NCBI GenBank assembly: GCA_013396635.1
Contig: WBMW01001708.1
Span: 363,448 to 427,447 of the forward strand
Direction of reading: 5' to 3'
Length of the DNA stretch: 64,000 nucleotides
DNA from: Penelope pileata
Lineage: Eukaryota; Chordata; Aves; Galliformes; Cracidae
The translations under genes and the position numbers were made by a program. Positions 24,918 to 35,962 of the stretch are shown in pieces. The notes under the pieces are model-generated. The model saw only the letters and a program-made list of their open reading frames with translations. It searched no databases and was not told where the DNA came from. Within the stretch, counting starts at the first letter, position 1. Each line of letters opens with the position of its first letter.

Positions 24918-26550
24918 GTAGTGGGATCTGCTTTAATTACAATGATGATTAATTCTTTGCAGCTTTCAGCATTATAAAAATGCATTCCTTTAACAGCAAA
25001 ATAGGTAACAGCGTCTGTTGTATCAGCTATAAAAGTCTCTAAGCACTAATTGTTGTTGTTCAGAAGACTTAGCAGTTTGGTGCATATTAATCAGCCAGGA
25101 TTTCCTGTATGTAATTGCTCTTAACTAGCTCACACACGGTAATGGACTGGTAAATTGGAAAAGAAGAACAAATAGCTTTAAGAAGAATCTGGGCCACTTT
25201 ATTTCTTCTCCTGCATTACGACGACAGCTATTCATAATAAAAGCAATTAAATATTCTCTATTTAAAGTCTCACCATGTCACTCAAGAAAATCACTTTTCT
25301 CCTCATTTACTTTCCTCTGCTTCTTTTATTACCATTACGCAACGCACAAATTACACTACCACAGAAATCTACTCAAGCCCATGGGGTTTTGGTTAATCCT
25401 TATTATTGTATCCCCACCACTCTCTGAGCTTCAGAAATGCTGCTGAATTTAGCAGGTGGTGTGATACTTGGTCATTTAGGAAATTCTTTCTGGAGACTAC
25501 AGAGACTCACAAATGTGATTCCAGCCAAGGCACCTGCATGTCCCCAGGAGGCAGCATGTCATGGAGCTGGCAGCACTGGTGGCTTTGTCCTAGCACCACA
25601 TCCCAGGTGGGACAACCCTGGGCCACTCTACCAGGGTGCCATGGCTCAGTCCCAATTTGCTTATGTTTTGGTGTTACTGAGCAATGTGGGCAGAGACCTC
25701 CTACACATTGTGGTGAATGACAACTTGAAATCAAAGCTTCCCTATAGGTGCATTTACTCCCCAGTTCTTTTCCAAAACGTCACCTTGTGGTTTCATTTGC
25801 AGGCTGAAGCTTGTTTCAGTGTAAGGAAACAAAAACAAGCAATCAACAGAAGAGCTGTGAGAGTATTTTAAAGAAAAAAAAGTCTGGCATCTTCCCTATG
25901 ACCTTTCAAGAGAACAAAACAAATCTGCGGTCAAGGTGGGAAAAGCTCTCTGTTAGCACAAGGCTTATGCAGAATATTGCTGTCTGAAAGACTAAAGTTC
26001 TGGAAATAGAAGCATTTTAAAATGAGTTCAGCAAGAAAGCTGGCGGCCTGACCGGCCACACTGCACCCACAGCAGCCCCACAGCTGTCTGCCAAGTTTCC
26101 TGGGAGAAATTTGCATAAGGAACACACTTTAATTCATCATCCTCTAAGGTGATGAGGTGATACAACAGGAAAACACACAGTAGCTGCCTCAATATCCTTG
26201 CAGAACATGCCTACTTGTTCAGGGCTGTATTATTGCAATGTGGCTGTTGGTACTTTTACCCAGACCCAGCACTGAGGAAAGAAGCTCCTGTGCAAATAAA
26301 TAGAAAAATGCTAGTAGGAAGATACTACTGGCAGGAAATGAGTTTGTTTGCAGTATTTTTCTTAAAAATATTTCACTTCACTGTAGTGACACACGATGCA
26401 TTTCTATTTTGATTTTTACTCCTAGCTGGTATTAAAAATGGAAGCTGAATCCATTAATATCATAATACAAGTAAATCATTAGGATGTATATTAAGATATC
26501 ACATACAGATGCAAGCACCGCACAAGTGAATTGTGTAAAAATACTGGCAA

Positions 26551-27133
26551 TGTCTTGCTGTGGTTTAACCCTGCAGGCAGTTCAGCACCTCCCCAGTTGC
26601 TTACTCCCTCATCCCAGGTGGGATGGAAAAGTAGAACTGGAAAAGTAACAGTGCAAGAACTCGTGGGCTGAGATAAAGGCAGTTTACTAGGTAAAGCAAA
26701 AGCTGTATGCACAAGCAAAGCAAAATGAGGAATTCATTTGCTACCTCCCGTTGGCAGGCAGGTGTTCAGCCATTTGCAGGAAATTAGGGCTCATCACACA
26801 TCATGATTTCTTGGGAAGACAAATGTCCCCCCTTCCTCTGTTTTCATCCCAGCTTTTATTGCCAAGCATGATGCCATGTGGTATGGGACATCCCTTTGGC
26901 CATTTTAGGTCAGCTGTACTGGCTCTGTCCCCTCCAGCTCCTTGCTGGAGTACCTCCTCAGGTACTGCAGGACAGCACGAGAAGCAGAAATGCCTTTGGC
27001 TCTGTGCAGCATTGCTCAGCAACAACAAAAACATTAGTGAGCTACCACCACTATTTTCATCACAAATCCAAAAAACAGCATCATACAAGCCTCTACAAAG
27101 AAAACTAACTCTATCCCAGCCAAAACCATGACA
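26551..27133 (-). mobile_element. Solo LTR of an avian endogenous retrovirus, minus strand
   Basis: In minus orientation the element opens with TGTCATGGTTTTGGCTGGGA at 27133 and closes with GGGTTAAACCACAGCAAGAC, giving the TG...CA ends of an LTR about 583 bp long. An AATAAA signal (GGCAATAAAAGCTGGG) reads on the minus strand near 26850-26870. The 3' part (turnover of TTTGCTTTACCTAGTAAACT and CCTTTATCTCAGCCCACGAG) matches a common bird LTR type. No gag, pol or env sequence flanks it, so it is a solo LTR left by recombination. I could not find a convincing target-site duplication. The exact ERV class is not decided here. Confidence 0.85.
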
Positions 27134-28897
27134 CATCTACACTCGCAAACATTCAAAAGGTAGCACATCACACTTTTGAGAGGAAAGAAATTACGCAATA
27201 CTTTCTGACATCTACAAAAAAACCCTTACAAAATAGGTTCAAGAAGCTTCTTTTCGAAAGTATTTGTAGAATTAAACTTCAAACAAACATCCTTTGACGA
27301 CGTATTTCCTGAAATTTCCTTTTGACTTTGCAACAAGGACAACTGCCCAAGGCTTTGCTAATCAATTTCTTGTGTTGCTGAAAACAGCATAATTTGAATT
27401 TTAGCCAAGAATACAGTTTGAAATATAGAATATCTGAAAAGCTCAATTATTTGTAGCCGCAGTCTGCATATCAAGGGAGAATAGAGCTGAATAAATAATT
27501 CAGCAGTTACAGCAACATTAATAAACACAAAGAGCCACCCAGTATGGCTTCCTACCCCTCAATTAGTACACTTCTTAAAAATCATTATTTATATTCTTTA
27601 TAAGCATGGACCTTAAAGGAAAAAAAAAAAAGGAGGTGTTTAGTTTTGTTTCAGAAAATTGTTTCAGGAACTCTTGCTATTATAAATTCATATACAAATC
27701 CTCAAACTGGTGTGGGGAAGGGAGCAGTGGGCTGCATGCTGCTCGTCTCCTCCTCACTCTGGCAACTTCAGCACCACAAACCCCGTGTTTTGCCCTTACC
27801 CTGAAACCACCCATCTGCAAGCACTGAGGTGTGGTGAGGAAAATGTGGAAGAAACACAAACAGCCCTCTCCATTCCCATCTTGCTCCTCCTGTGCCTGCC
27901 TCAAGCATTTCTCTGCACTCTGAGCATGAAATCTGGGCTGCGGAAGTGCCTGTCATGGAAAAAAGGTTGGGAGTATTTGGATTTAACATTTCCACATCTG
28001 ACTCTGCCCAGAACTCTGAAAATGCACTAGCAACCATTTCTCAGGAAAAAGTCTTTATAAGTTATCCCTGAAGTTTCCAATAAGCTTTTATTTGACCTTT
28101 TTCTAGCACCAGGCATGGTTGTCCTGACTTTTACACTACTGTGAGTCAGGAATAACTCCAATGATGACAGCAGAGAAATCAGTTGAGCAACAGAGTGACA
28201 ACTTCTGCTACCTCCAGGACCAACAAATTTCCCTTGGTTAACAGCTCAAACTAGATTTATTGTATGGAAAAGGACTTGCAGTTGCTAGTGAATGAATTAT
28301 TTTCATTTTGAGGAATTGGTGCAATTCTAAATTATGGAAACAAAATGTATGAGGCTTACCGTTTATCCAAGTAGTACAGCACAGCCATCATTCAAATTTT
28401 TCAGATCTTATACCAGCAGAATTTTAAAAGAAAATAAACATTATTCATGCCTCAGAACTGCTTCTCTTGTGTCTGGTTCTTTAGTTATTTAAAAATGACT
28501 CATTATACTTTTCTCTTTTGAAGTTTGGCAGAAAAAAATTACCCTAATCTGAAACTTAGAAGTAACCCAATGGTGATTTCTTACGAATGATTTATACCAG
28601 AACCTCTGAAGAAAAGGATTTATAATGAAAGTGATAGCTCAACCCTAACTGCAGCACTGGGGATGGTGACACCATAATTAATGTATTATTTCAGTTGTGG
28701 GAGACACTGACAGTTGCTTTTTGTTCTTGGGAAGAAATTTATGGTGTGACTGAAAAAGGCACCATGGAAAAAAATTACACAGAAGAGAAATAGAAATCTT
28801 TGTAGCAAAGACATGTCCTTACAACTCCCCTCCCAAAGCCTATAAAATTCTGGCAATGACAGTGTTTCCTCTGTGCTGTAATTTATACCTTTCTCCT

Positions 28898-28912
28898 CTA
28901 CTAGATGGCAGT
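28898..28912 (+). promoter_or_regulatory. Candidate CTCF core motif (one mismatch)
   Basis: CTACTAGATGGCAGT fits the CTCF core on the plus strand except for T at the second position. It lies 171 bp from DPP6 exon C on the donor side. Confidence 0.42.
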
Positions 28913-29082
28913 GTGACATGCTTTCAGAATATTCAAGAGAGGGTTTTCTTTCTTTGTTTCATTGGAAGCAATTAATTTAAAATATTTTACTGGAACAGAA
29001 TTGGGAAAAAAAAAAAGAAAAAAGAAAATAAAAAAGAGGACACCGCTGGTTGTTTACTCTGAAATCAAATCTATTTACTTAC

Positions 29083-29157
29083 TGGTTCAACATCAAAAGC
29101 AAAAAGTGCATATTCCCGGTCAGGTGACACTTCATATCGAATGGCCTTTAGGGAGAC
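29083..29157 (-). CDS. DPP6: DPP6 internal exon C (propeller)
   Basis: This 75-bp minus-strand exon encodes exactly 25 codons, phase 0 to phase 0. The acceptor is tttcctag (AG at 29159-29158) and the donor is gtaagt (from 29082) after the Pro codon CCA. The product includes AIRYEVSPDREYALF followed by AFDVEP. This corresponds to the DPP6 propeller segment containing the SPDREYAL strand shared by the DPP4 family. The residue at the junction is Val where I recall Glu in human DPP6, a tolerated linker change. A 25-codon symmetrical exon could in principle be skipped without a frameshift, although I see no direct sign of alternative splicing. It is separated from exon B by the shortest intron of the window (2,623 bp). 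Confidence 0.96.
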
Positions 29158-31780
29158 CTAGGAAATAAATCAGACATTGAAATGAATATTTTCAGTTTTC
29201 AAGACAACAACATCTAGAACTAATCGTTATGACTGTCTTTCTAAAGATGAAGAATACTGCCAGACTACGAATCTTGAAAAATAACATTTCGTATCTCTCT
29301 TCAAAAAACAGAAAAGTTATGTGGGCAAATGTACACTTTCATAAAATAAAGGATAACCACGCTATGACCCAGATCAGACAGCTACCCCAGACAAGAATTT
29401 TCCTTACAAATCTATTGCACAGTGGCTGCTGGACAGCAGGCAGAGGAAAACCATGATAAATAACAACTTAATTCCCTCTCATTCCCCGCAGTCACTGGCC
29501 AAAGTGCTGGAGGTAAAAACAGTAAATACCTGTCAGAGGAAATTAATAGTAAGGAGACACCACTGCCTGTCCCAATTAAGACAACACTGTGGAATCCTAA
29601 TTCCATTTTTCCCCAGTCAAGAAAGTATTTGGTATGCTGTGGTGATTCAGGTTTCCTTGTGCACCCTGATGTGAAATCTGTAAAAAGCTACAATGTGATT
29701 CTTACTAACAAGAAGACATGCCAAAATATCTCAGACTTGTCAGGAATTTTCCCTGCTGCACTTAACATTTGTGTAGTGCAGGCATCCCTTCTCCTTTCCA
29801 GGGTGCTTCACAATATATGGTGCCAACGCACATGGCACCGAGGTCAAAGATAGGTTCCACCAATACATCACTCATCCATTGTCTTTTAAATCTCTTAAAT
29901 CTTGTCCCCTCACCTAGTAAACTGGGTTCAAGTCACTGAGATATTCTCTGGTAGAAGAATGGAAAGGGGAATTTGGACTTCAGACTTTCTTTGCTGATGT
30001 ATTACTGACACAGAGAAAGGAAAACATTCTAAGGTGGCAGAATTTATTCTGACCCAAGGCTGGCAAGGAAGAGGATAAAAGCAATGTGACCAAATGAGGT
30101 AAAACTGGAGCTTTTGGAATGAATGTGGAGGTGATGTTCTGCAGATTTATTTATCTAAAGGACAAAGGAGCAAGGGTAGAGAGGGCAGCAGGAAGGCCAC
30201 GGCATTAGGAAGTAGGATTATCTTGTAACACTGCACTTTTCTCACGAACGGTAAAAATTAAAATCCAGGGGCACAGAACAGAGGACAAATGGAATTAGCC
30301 TGATTTCAGCAGACCTTCACATTAATGGAAGCCAGCCCACTCCTTCACCCACAGCACGGTGAAAACGCTCTTCATGGAGAAAATATATAACAAATATAAG
30401 AATCACCATTACATGAAACTGAAGAAAGTGAGAGATCAACAGATGCAAGTGCTAGCCAGCATATTGTACTGATTAGTTATATCTGGGGAGGGCATATTTT
30501 GCGACACTTATTTGTACTGGCCCTACTGGCCCTATGTTATTGACACATCAAGTCATGGCCCTTTAGGCTGACAGAAAAATGAGAGAAAAAAAAAAACAGA
30601 ACAGCTGAATTGTAAAGAAAGGGGTTATGTTCTGTTAAAAAAAAAAAAAAAGATTGCTTGTAGGATGTAGCAAAGGATGAAAGCTTTTAGGAGCATGTGA
30701 AGTTTAAGGTTGGGTCCTGCAGTAATGATTCAATGATGAATTCCTTGTCTCGTTAAAAAAAAAAATAATACTGTACTCTTGCTTTTTATGAGCCATATAC
30801 TCAGTTTTACTGCGAAATAAAGTCAACCTGTAATCCAGTTTTAAAATCTTCTTGTTGATTTACTTTTATTTTTTGAGACCAAATCAAGTCTACAGTTTCT
30901 AAGGCTGTTTCCTGCAGATCTTGGGTCATTAATAGCCTGTTAGCTATCCTCTGCTTTTGGACTTTTGCAATGATATTACACCAAAAACAAAACAAACAAA
31001 AAAAAGAGAAAACCCTCAAGCTGACCAAAATCTTAGGGAGGTGATGCAATTTTACCGGGACAACATTATTTATATCTTGCTGTTGGAGCAAACACAAAAA
31101 TATTTTACCTCAGGAATTAGCTTTTTAAGGAAATTTTGAAAACACTCTGATATTTAATGTACTACCTTCTTATACAAAGCTGACTTCATCTGCTAAAAAA
31201 AAACGTATAAAAATTATTATAAATAATGCCCTGTTTTAGCTATTTTTTTTTTTATTTATTTCATTTTCTTATCAGTCTACTAACTTCTTTCCTCAATAAT
31301 TTCTTGGGGTTTCTCTCATATGCAACCCATTTGTATTCATAATCACTATTCATTAACAACTCTGAAATAACATTTCAAACATTAGGCACGAAAGATTAGT
31401 AAATCCACAAGATAAAAAATATGCATTTGTATGGAGAAATGTGGAGAATGCTACCAACAGCCAGTAAATAGCATCAATTGTCTTTTCTATTGAGCATGCA
31501 AAGACCAGAATTATGTATCTTTCAATTATATGTGATATGCAAGACTACCTTCAAATATCTATATGATACTTTCTTGTAGTATGAAAGAAACTGAGCTTGC
31601 AGGATAATAATGAAAAGTGGAGTTGAATTTCAAATTATCAGTCGTTGTTCAGCTCACAGCATTACTAGCACATTGTTTCTCTTTGACAATACATGAAGTT
31701 GAAACCTAAGTCATTTTCTGCTTTACCGATCCAACTGCAAGAAAACTGAAATTTTGATACTCATTATAGAAAATACTTAC
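29158..31780 (-). other. DPP6: DPP6 intron between exons B and C (2.6 kb)
   Basis: Phase-0 intron from the donor at 31780 to the acceptor at 29158. It is AT-rich with several A or T homopolymers (for example near 30638-30651 and 31243-31252). I recognise no transposable element in it, which contrasts with the flanking large introns. Confidence 0.88.
30638..30651. repeat. Poly-A tract
   Basis: Uninterrupted A run in the short exon B-C intron. It would be a T run in the DPP6 transcript sense. Confidence 0.85.
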
Positions 31781-31875
31781 AATTTTTTTGTTTTCTATTA
31801 ATACTGTTGAATTGTTAGTTTCAACATTCCTCAGAATCACTGTGCCATTCTGGTTTCTATAAATGAATTCATTAT
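31781..31875 (-). CDS. DPP6: DPP6 internal exon B (first propeller blade)
   Basis: This 95-bp minus-strand exon follows a strong pyrimidine-rich acceptor (ttttcctccttgcag, AG at 31877-31876) and ends at a consensus donor (gtaagt from 31780). The first two bases complete the Asp codon begun in exon A, then 31 codons follow, including NEFIYRNQNGTVILRN and VETNNSTVLIENKKI. These match the DPP6 propeller segment with its REFIYR/TEFIYR-type strand and VETN-STVLIE motif. The exon leaves in phase 0. It carries N-glycosylation sequons at NNS/NST, conserved in position with the mammalian VETNTST site as I recall it. It also has an extra NGT sequon where I recall mammals having KGT. The preceding intron (31876-56426) is 24,551 bp. 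Identity is very secure; the exon number (likely 4) is by homology. Confidence 0.96.
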
Positions 31876-32982
31876 CTGCAAGGAGGAAAAGAAAAGACCA
31901 TTAAGGAAGTCTAAAATTGTCTGTTTATTAGAATCTGACAATACACTTGAACCAAAAGGACTGCTGGGAGCCTTCCTGTGAAGAGCACAGATTTTTTAAT
32001 TCAGCCATTGCTGTAACTTTAAAGTGGCTTCCAGGATAGGCATCAAACAGCACAGTTGGTGCTTGTCACCTCTTTTTTCTGCCACACTTTCCTGGAGCTG
32101 AATGCAAGCAGGTGTCGTGTTTTGAACATACATATGCAGATCATTATACTGTTAATGTAGAAAAACAAGGTCAGAAAATATTCCTTACACTGAAAGGTTT
32201 CCAACATCCTTAATCTGCATGGGAGTTTACTAAGCCAGATGCCTAGAAAGTCCCTGAAAGCTAAAGGTAACTCACCTTCTGACACAGCATATCCTTGAAG
32301 ATATATTGTACAGATTTTCTAACTCTGCCATTTGTCCTGCATTCTAATACCAGAAGGAGACACGTGAAGTAATTGTTATTTTCACATGCAACAAGACAAA
32401 TCACCTTGCTCACATTGCACTTTGGGATTACCCCAGCACTCAGGATGCCTGGTTGGGGACAAGAATCCTGCAGCAGGAGCAGCTCGGGCAGGAGGGAGCC
32501 TCCAGCTCTCAAAGCTCAAAACCTTCTTGACAGAAAGGCCGGGGTAGGCGTATGAAAGAGACTCCAAATGAGGGTTGGGTGGCGGGTCGAAGGTTCAGGA
32601 TGAAAAAACATTACAACAATAGATGGTTGTGATCTTGACAGATGTCAGAAACAGAAGCTCAAGTCCAGTAAGTGCTTGCATGCACTGCCCCACAGATAAA
32701 AGGTAAAACCACAGTTGCAAGCATGTTACCAGTAAAAGATTAATCAGCTCTTCTTGACACAAGAGTAGTGTTACTGCTTTTTTTTGCAACCTAGCTAAAC
32801 TAACACCACAAACTGATGGATCCTACCCAACTTCTACCTCTGGCTTCAGTTAGGAAAACCATTCCTCTCTGCCTTGGTGCATCCCACAAGTGTTAGAGAC
32901 ACATGAATGATTAAACATAACCCATGGGTTGTCCTGGAACGAGTCATAGGTGGCGTGTTCCTTCCATAACCATGTTTAAGTC

Positions 32983-33001
32983 TTTTTTTTTTTTTTTTTT
33001 T
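32983..33001. repeat. Poly-T tract (19)
   Basis: Nineteen uninterrupted T residues; in the DPP6 sense this is a poly-A run. No adjacent processed pseudogene or LINE is recognisable. Confidence 0.9.
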
Positions 33002-33659
33002 GATGTTCAAACTTGTGATGGCCATCCTTATTAACCATCTTTGTAAAAAACTTTGAAAGTGCAGATGAAAAGTTTCTGCACTGTACTTATTATTAACAAT
33101 AAAAGAGTCAGCTCCTACATATCACTGGTTTACAACTGAAATCAGGAAGAAAAAATGTATTTTGAGAATAAGATGAAGCAGATTCTTTGGGGTCAAACTG
33201 TTGCTGCAGTATGGGTAGCAAGCTGTTAGAGACTTACGATTGCTGCAGAAGTATTTCAGACTCATGGGCAAAGTTCTCAAAGCATCTCTTTCTTTTAATT
33301 ATGGCATAAATTTTATCAACACTTCTAGTCCTGAATAAAAATGGCAGGATCTGAATTAGATTAAGACTTGCATTGGAGACCAGAGTAATGAAGAGAGTTC
33401 CTGCCTGGATATGACAGTATTAAAATTTTGTCATTAGTTACGTGGTATTGTCCAAGGGCATGGCTCTTTCATAAGCATGTCTGATAATATTCAGGACTTT
33501 GAAATATTGCTTCATATAATTTATGATTAAACTAAGCAAGACTTTTCAACCTGTAAATGTATTGATTGAACAGAACTAGGACAGAATTCCAAAAAGAAAT
33601 AAGCAGTATGGAGAACATAGTGAATGCTTATTCCCTTCCTCTTCCAAAATAAATATTAG

Positions 33660-33850
33660 AAGGCATTAAACGACGTCATCCAGTGACAGGTTCAACATAA
33701 ATAAAAGGGATTATTTCTTCACGCAGAAGGTAAGCAAGCTGTGGAAGTCACACTCCCAGAGTACAGCTGTTGTCAAGAATTAGAAAAATTGGTGAAAAAT
33801 TCAGAAAATATTATGGGTCTTGAGGGAAGACAGTTTTTAGAAAGTCCTTG
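33660..33850 (+). mobile_element. Ancient CR1-like LINE fragment
   Basis: Words such as gaaggcattaaacgacgtca, cagtgacaggttcaacataa and gattatttcttcacgcagaa, then gcaagctgtggaagtcac, follow the pattern of the old amniote CR1 3' region, which has TTCTTCACACAGCG-type and CTGTGGAACTC-type words. It is heavily diverged with indels and no coding capacity, and much older than the other CR1 tails here. Confidence 0.7.
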
Positions 33851-35713
33851 AATGAGAGACTTCTGGTGACCAGAAGCATATTCCAAATTACCATCATGAG
33901 AAATGTACTCACTTTAAAAAATCTTTGCTAAGCATTTGCTCATGTCCCCAGCCGGACACAGCACAGAAGATGTCTGGGGTCTGATCCAGCACAACTTATT
34001 TACAACTTCAACTTCCAGCTTCTTTGCCAGGTCCTAAAGAAAAACCTTTGTGCCAACAATTTTTGCAATGATACAATAAAGTATATTCATGCACCCTTCA
34101 CACATGTCCCATTTATATATATTCTTAGGCAATTAAGGCTGAAGAATCACTTGTTAAGTGAGGAAAACATACAGTCCAAATTTGTATTCGCAGGTATCCT
34201 TGAAAATAGGAATAACTAAGCTGAGAGACAGAATATTAAAATTACCTAATTATCAGGCATTTTGGAAAAGATTACTGCTTAAATAATCATCCCAGGTCAG
34301 CAACATTGGTTGTTTTCCAACTACATTTTGAATTCTGGGTAGAAAAAAGCTCGTTTTAAATACAGCCAGCAAAGCATCTAGATAATTGTAAGCCTATCAG
34401 AACACTTCTTAATTACAGCAAAAACTGGCCATGGAAGTTCACTCTCAGCTTGAAGTTCAAGATAAAGGTAAAGCAGCTTATTAATACAGTGACTCTTTCT
34501 TGAGCATTGCCTGATCTGATGGGAGTTACATTGCTGCTCACAATGACATTGCTGCTAAACTCTTACTGTTCCCTACGCTCCTGCTTGCAGGTATTGCAAA
34601 AAGTAACACTTCCCTGAAGTATGAAACTTCAAGTTAATTACACAAAAGTTACTTCATAGTTTGAATGAGGCAACAAAAGGCCTTTTCATTATTTCTTGAA
34701 GTGTAATGAGCATAAAATCAGGTGCTAATCTGCTGCATGTAATTCTGATATGAATAAGGAAGAAAAAACGAAGCAGTGCTGATTTGTTAGGGTAGTAAAT
34801 CTTGCTGTTATATTCAATATGAGCCGTCAACACAGCGTCTGAATTAATGAACAGAAAATTGCTCTGCTTAAGAGAAGAACAAATTGATCTACATTATACT
34901 CCAAGCAAAACACTGTGAGGTTTATCTGGTCTGTAAGTCGTATTATCTGAGTCCTCAAAAGAATCAATGAATAATATGCTTGGACTTCTGTTTTGAAATG
35001 CGTGATTTGTTCCAGTGAAGGAGCATTTATTTAAATGGGACATACCTCAATCAAAGATGAAAAGAAATGCAGTAATCTGTGTCAGTAATGAATTCTGTCC
35101 AGCAAGCTGATGAGAATTTGTAGTCTGATTTATACCTGTCACCACAGTTGATAAAGGTCATCACTGCATCTCATTTTTTATACCTGCCTTTCTTTGGGGC
35201 TAGTGTTCAGTGCAAATGATGCTGAAAATTGTAACTTTCAGGCATAAAGCCATTTATTCCATTATATAATGGATTTCTTCAACAGCAGAGTTCACTTCAC
35301 CAATTCCTCCTCCTCTCTCAACTTCCAGGAAATTGTCTGCCTGGTGGAACACATTATGTACCCAGAGAGTAGGCACAGACATGCAGTCACACTTACAAAA
35401 GTGACTGATTACAGAAAGCAGTGATTACTTGAAATAACAGAGCAGCCTTGCTGCTATACAGTCAGTGTGGAGGAATGCTTCAGCAATTTCTTTTTTCCTT
35501 TTTTTTTTGAAATGGTAAATGGAACAAATGCAATTGGGAAACTCAAGCCTGATGATGTATTTGCAGCGTCAGAGTTTCCCAAATTCTTTGTAGACATCTT
35601 TCTTAACTTTGTACAGGTAATGTGCATGCAGAGAAAACTGAATGGCCAGGAGCATCTGTCCCCTGCAAGTGCTGGTCTTGTGCAGCCTCTCATTTAGGCA
35701 AGACAAAATATTG

Positions 35714-35962
35714 GCATTAATGGCCTCAAGTTGCGTCAGGGGAGGTTTAGATTAGACATTAGGAAGAATTTCTTCATGGAGAGATGGTCAGGCATTGGAA
35801 TAGGCTGAATAAGGAAGGGTAAAGTCCCCATCTCTGGAAGTATTTGAAACGTGTGGATGTGGCATTAAGGGAGGTTTAGTGATGGGAGTTGGTAGGTCAG
35901 GTTGATGGTTGGACTTGATGATCTTGAAGGTCTTTTCCAACTTAGATGATTTCATGATTTTT
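35714..35962 (+). mobile_element. CR1 LINE 3' end fragment
   Basis: Plus-strand CR1. It has atggcctcaagttgcgtcag, then aggtttagattagacattag, gaagaatttcttcatggaga, and the tail ggttggacttgatgatcttg with a terminal ttcatgattttt. It contains the coding end and 3' UTR and is 5'-truncated. Confidence 0.92.

Larger units (their letters stand above)
8183..29082 (-). other. DPP6: DPP6 intron between exons C and D (20.9 kb)
   Basis: Phase-0 intron bounded by the donor at 29082 and the acceptor at 8183. It carries the long inverted repeat with a CR1 loop (19749-20312), a CR1 with an open ORF2 remnant (22549-23312), a minus-strand solo LTR (26551-27133), CTCF-like motifs at 18774-18788 and 28898-28912, and short tandem duplications. 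The stretches 8275-18700, 20320-22548, 23313-26550 and 27134-28890 hold no gene or repeat family I can recognise. Confidence 0.85.

Noticed and set aside
25437..25871. 144-codon plus-strand open frame in a locally GC-rich patch
   Set aside because: A second long frame overlaps in another register and no motif is recognisable; the GC content explains the openness.
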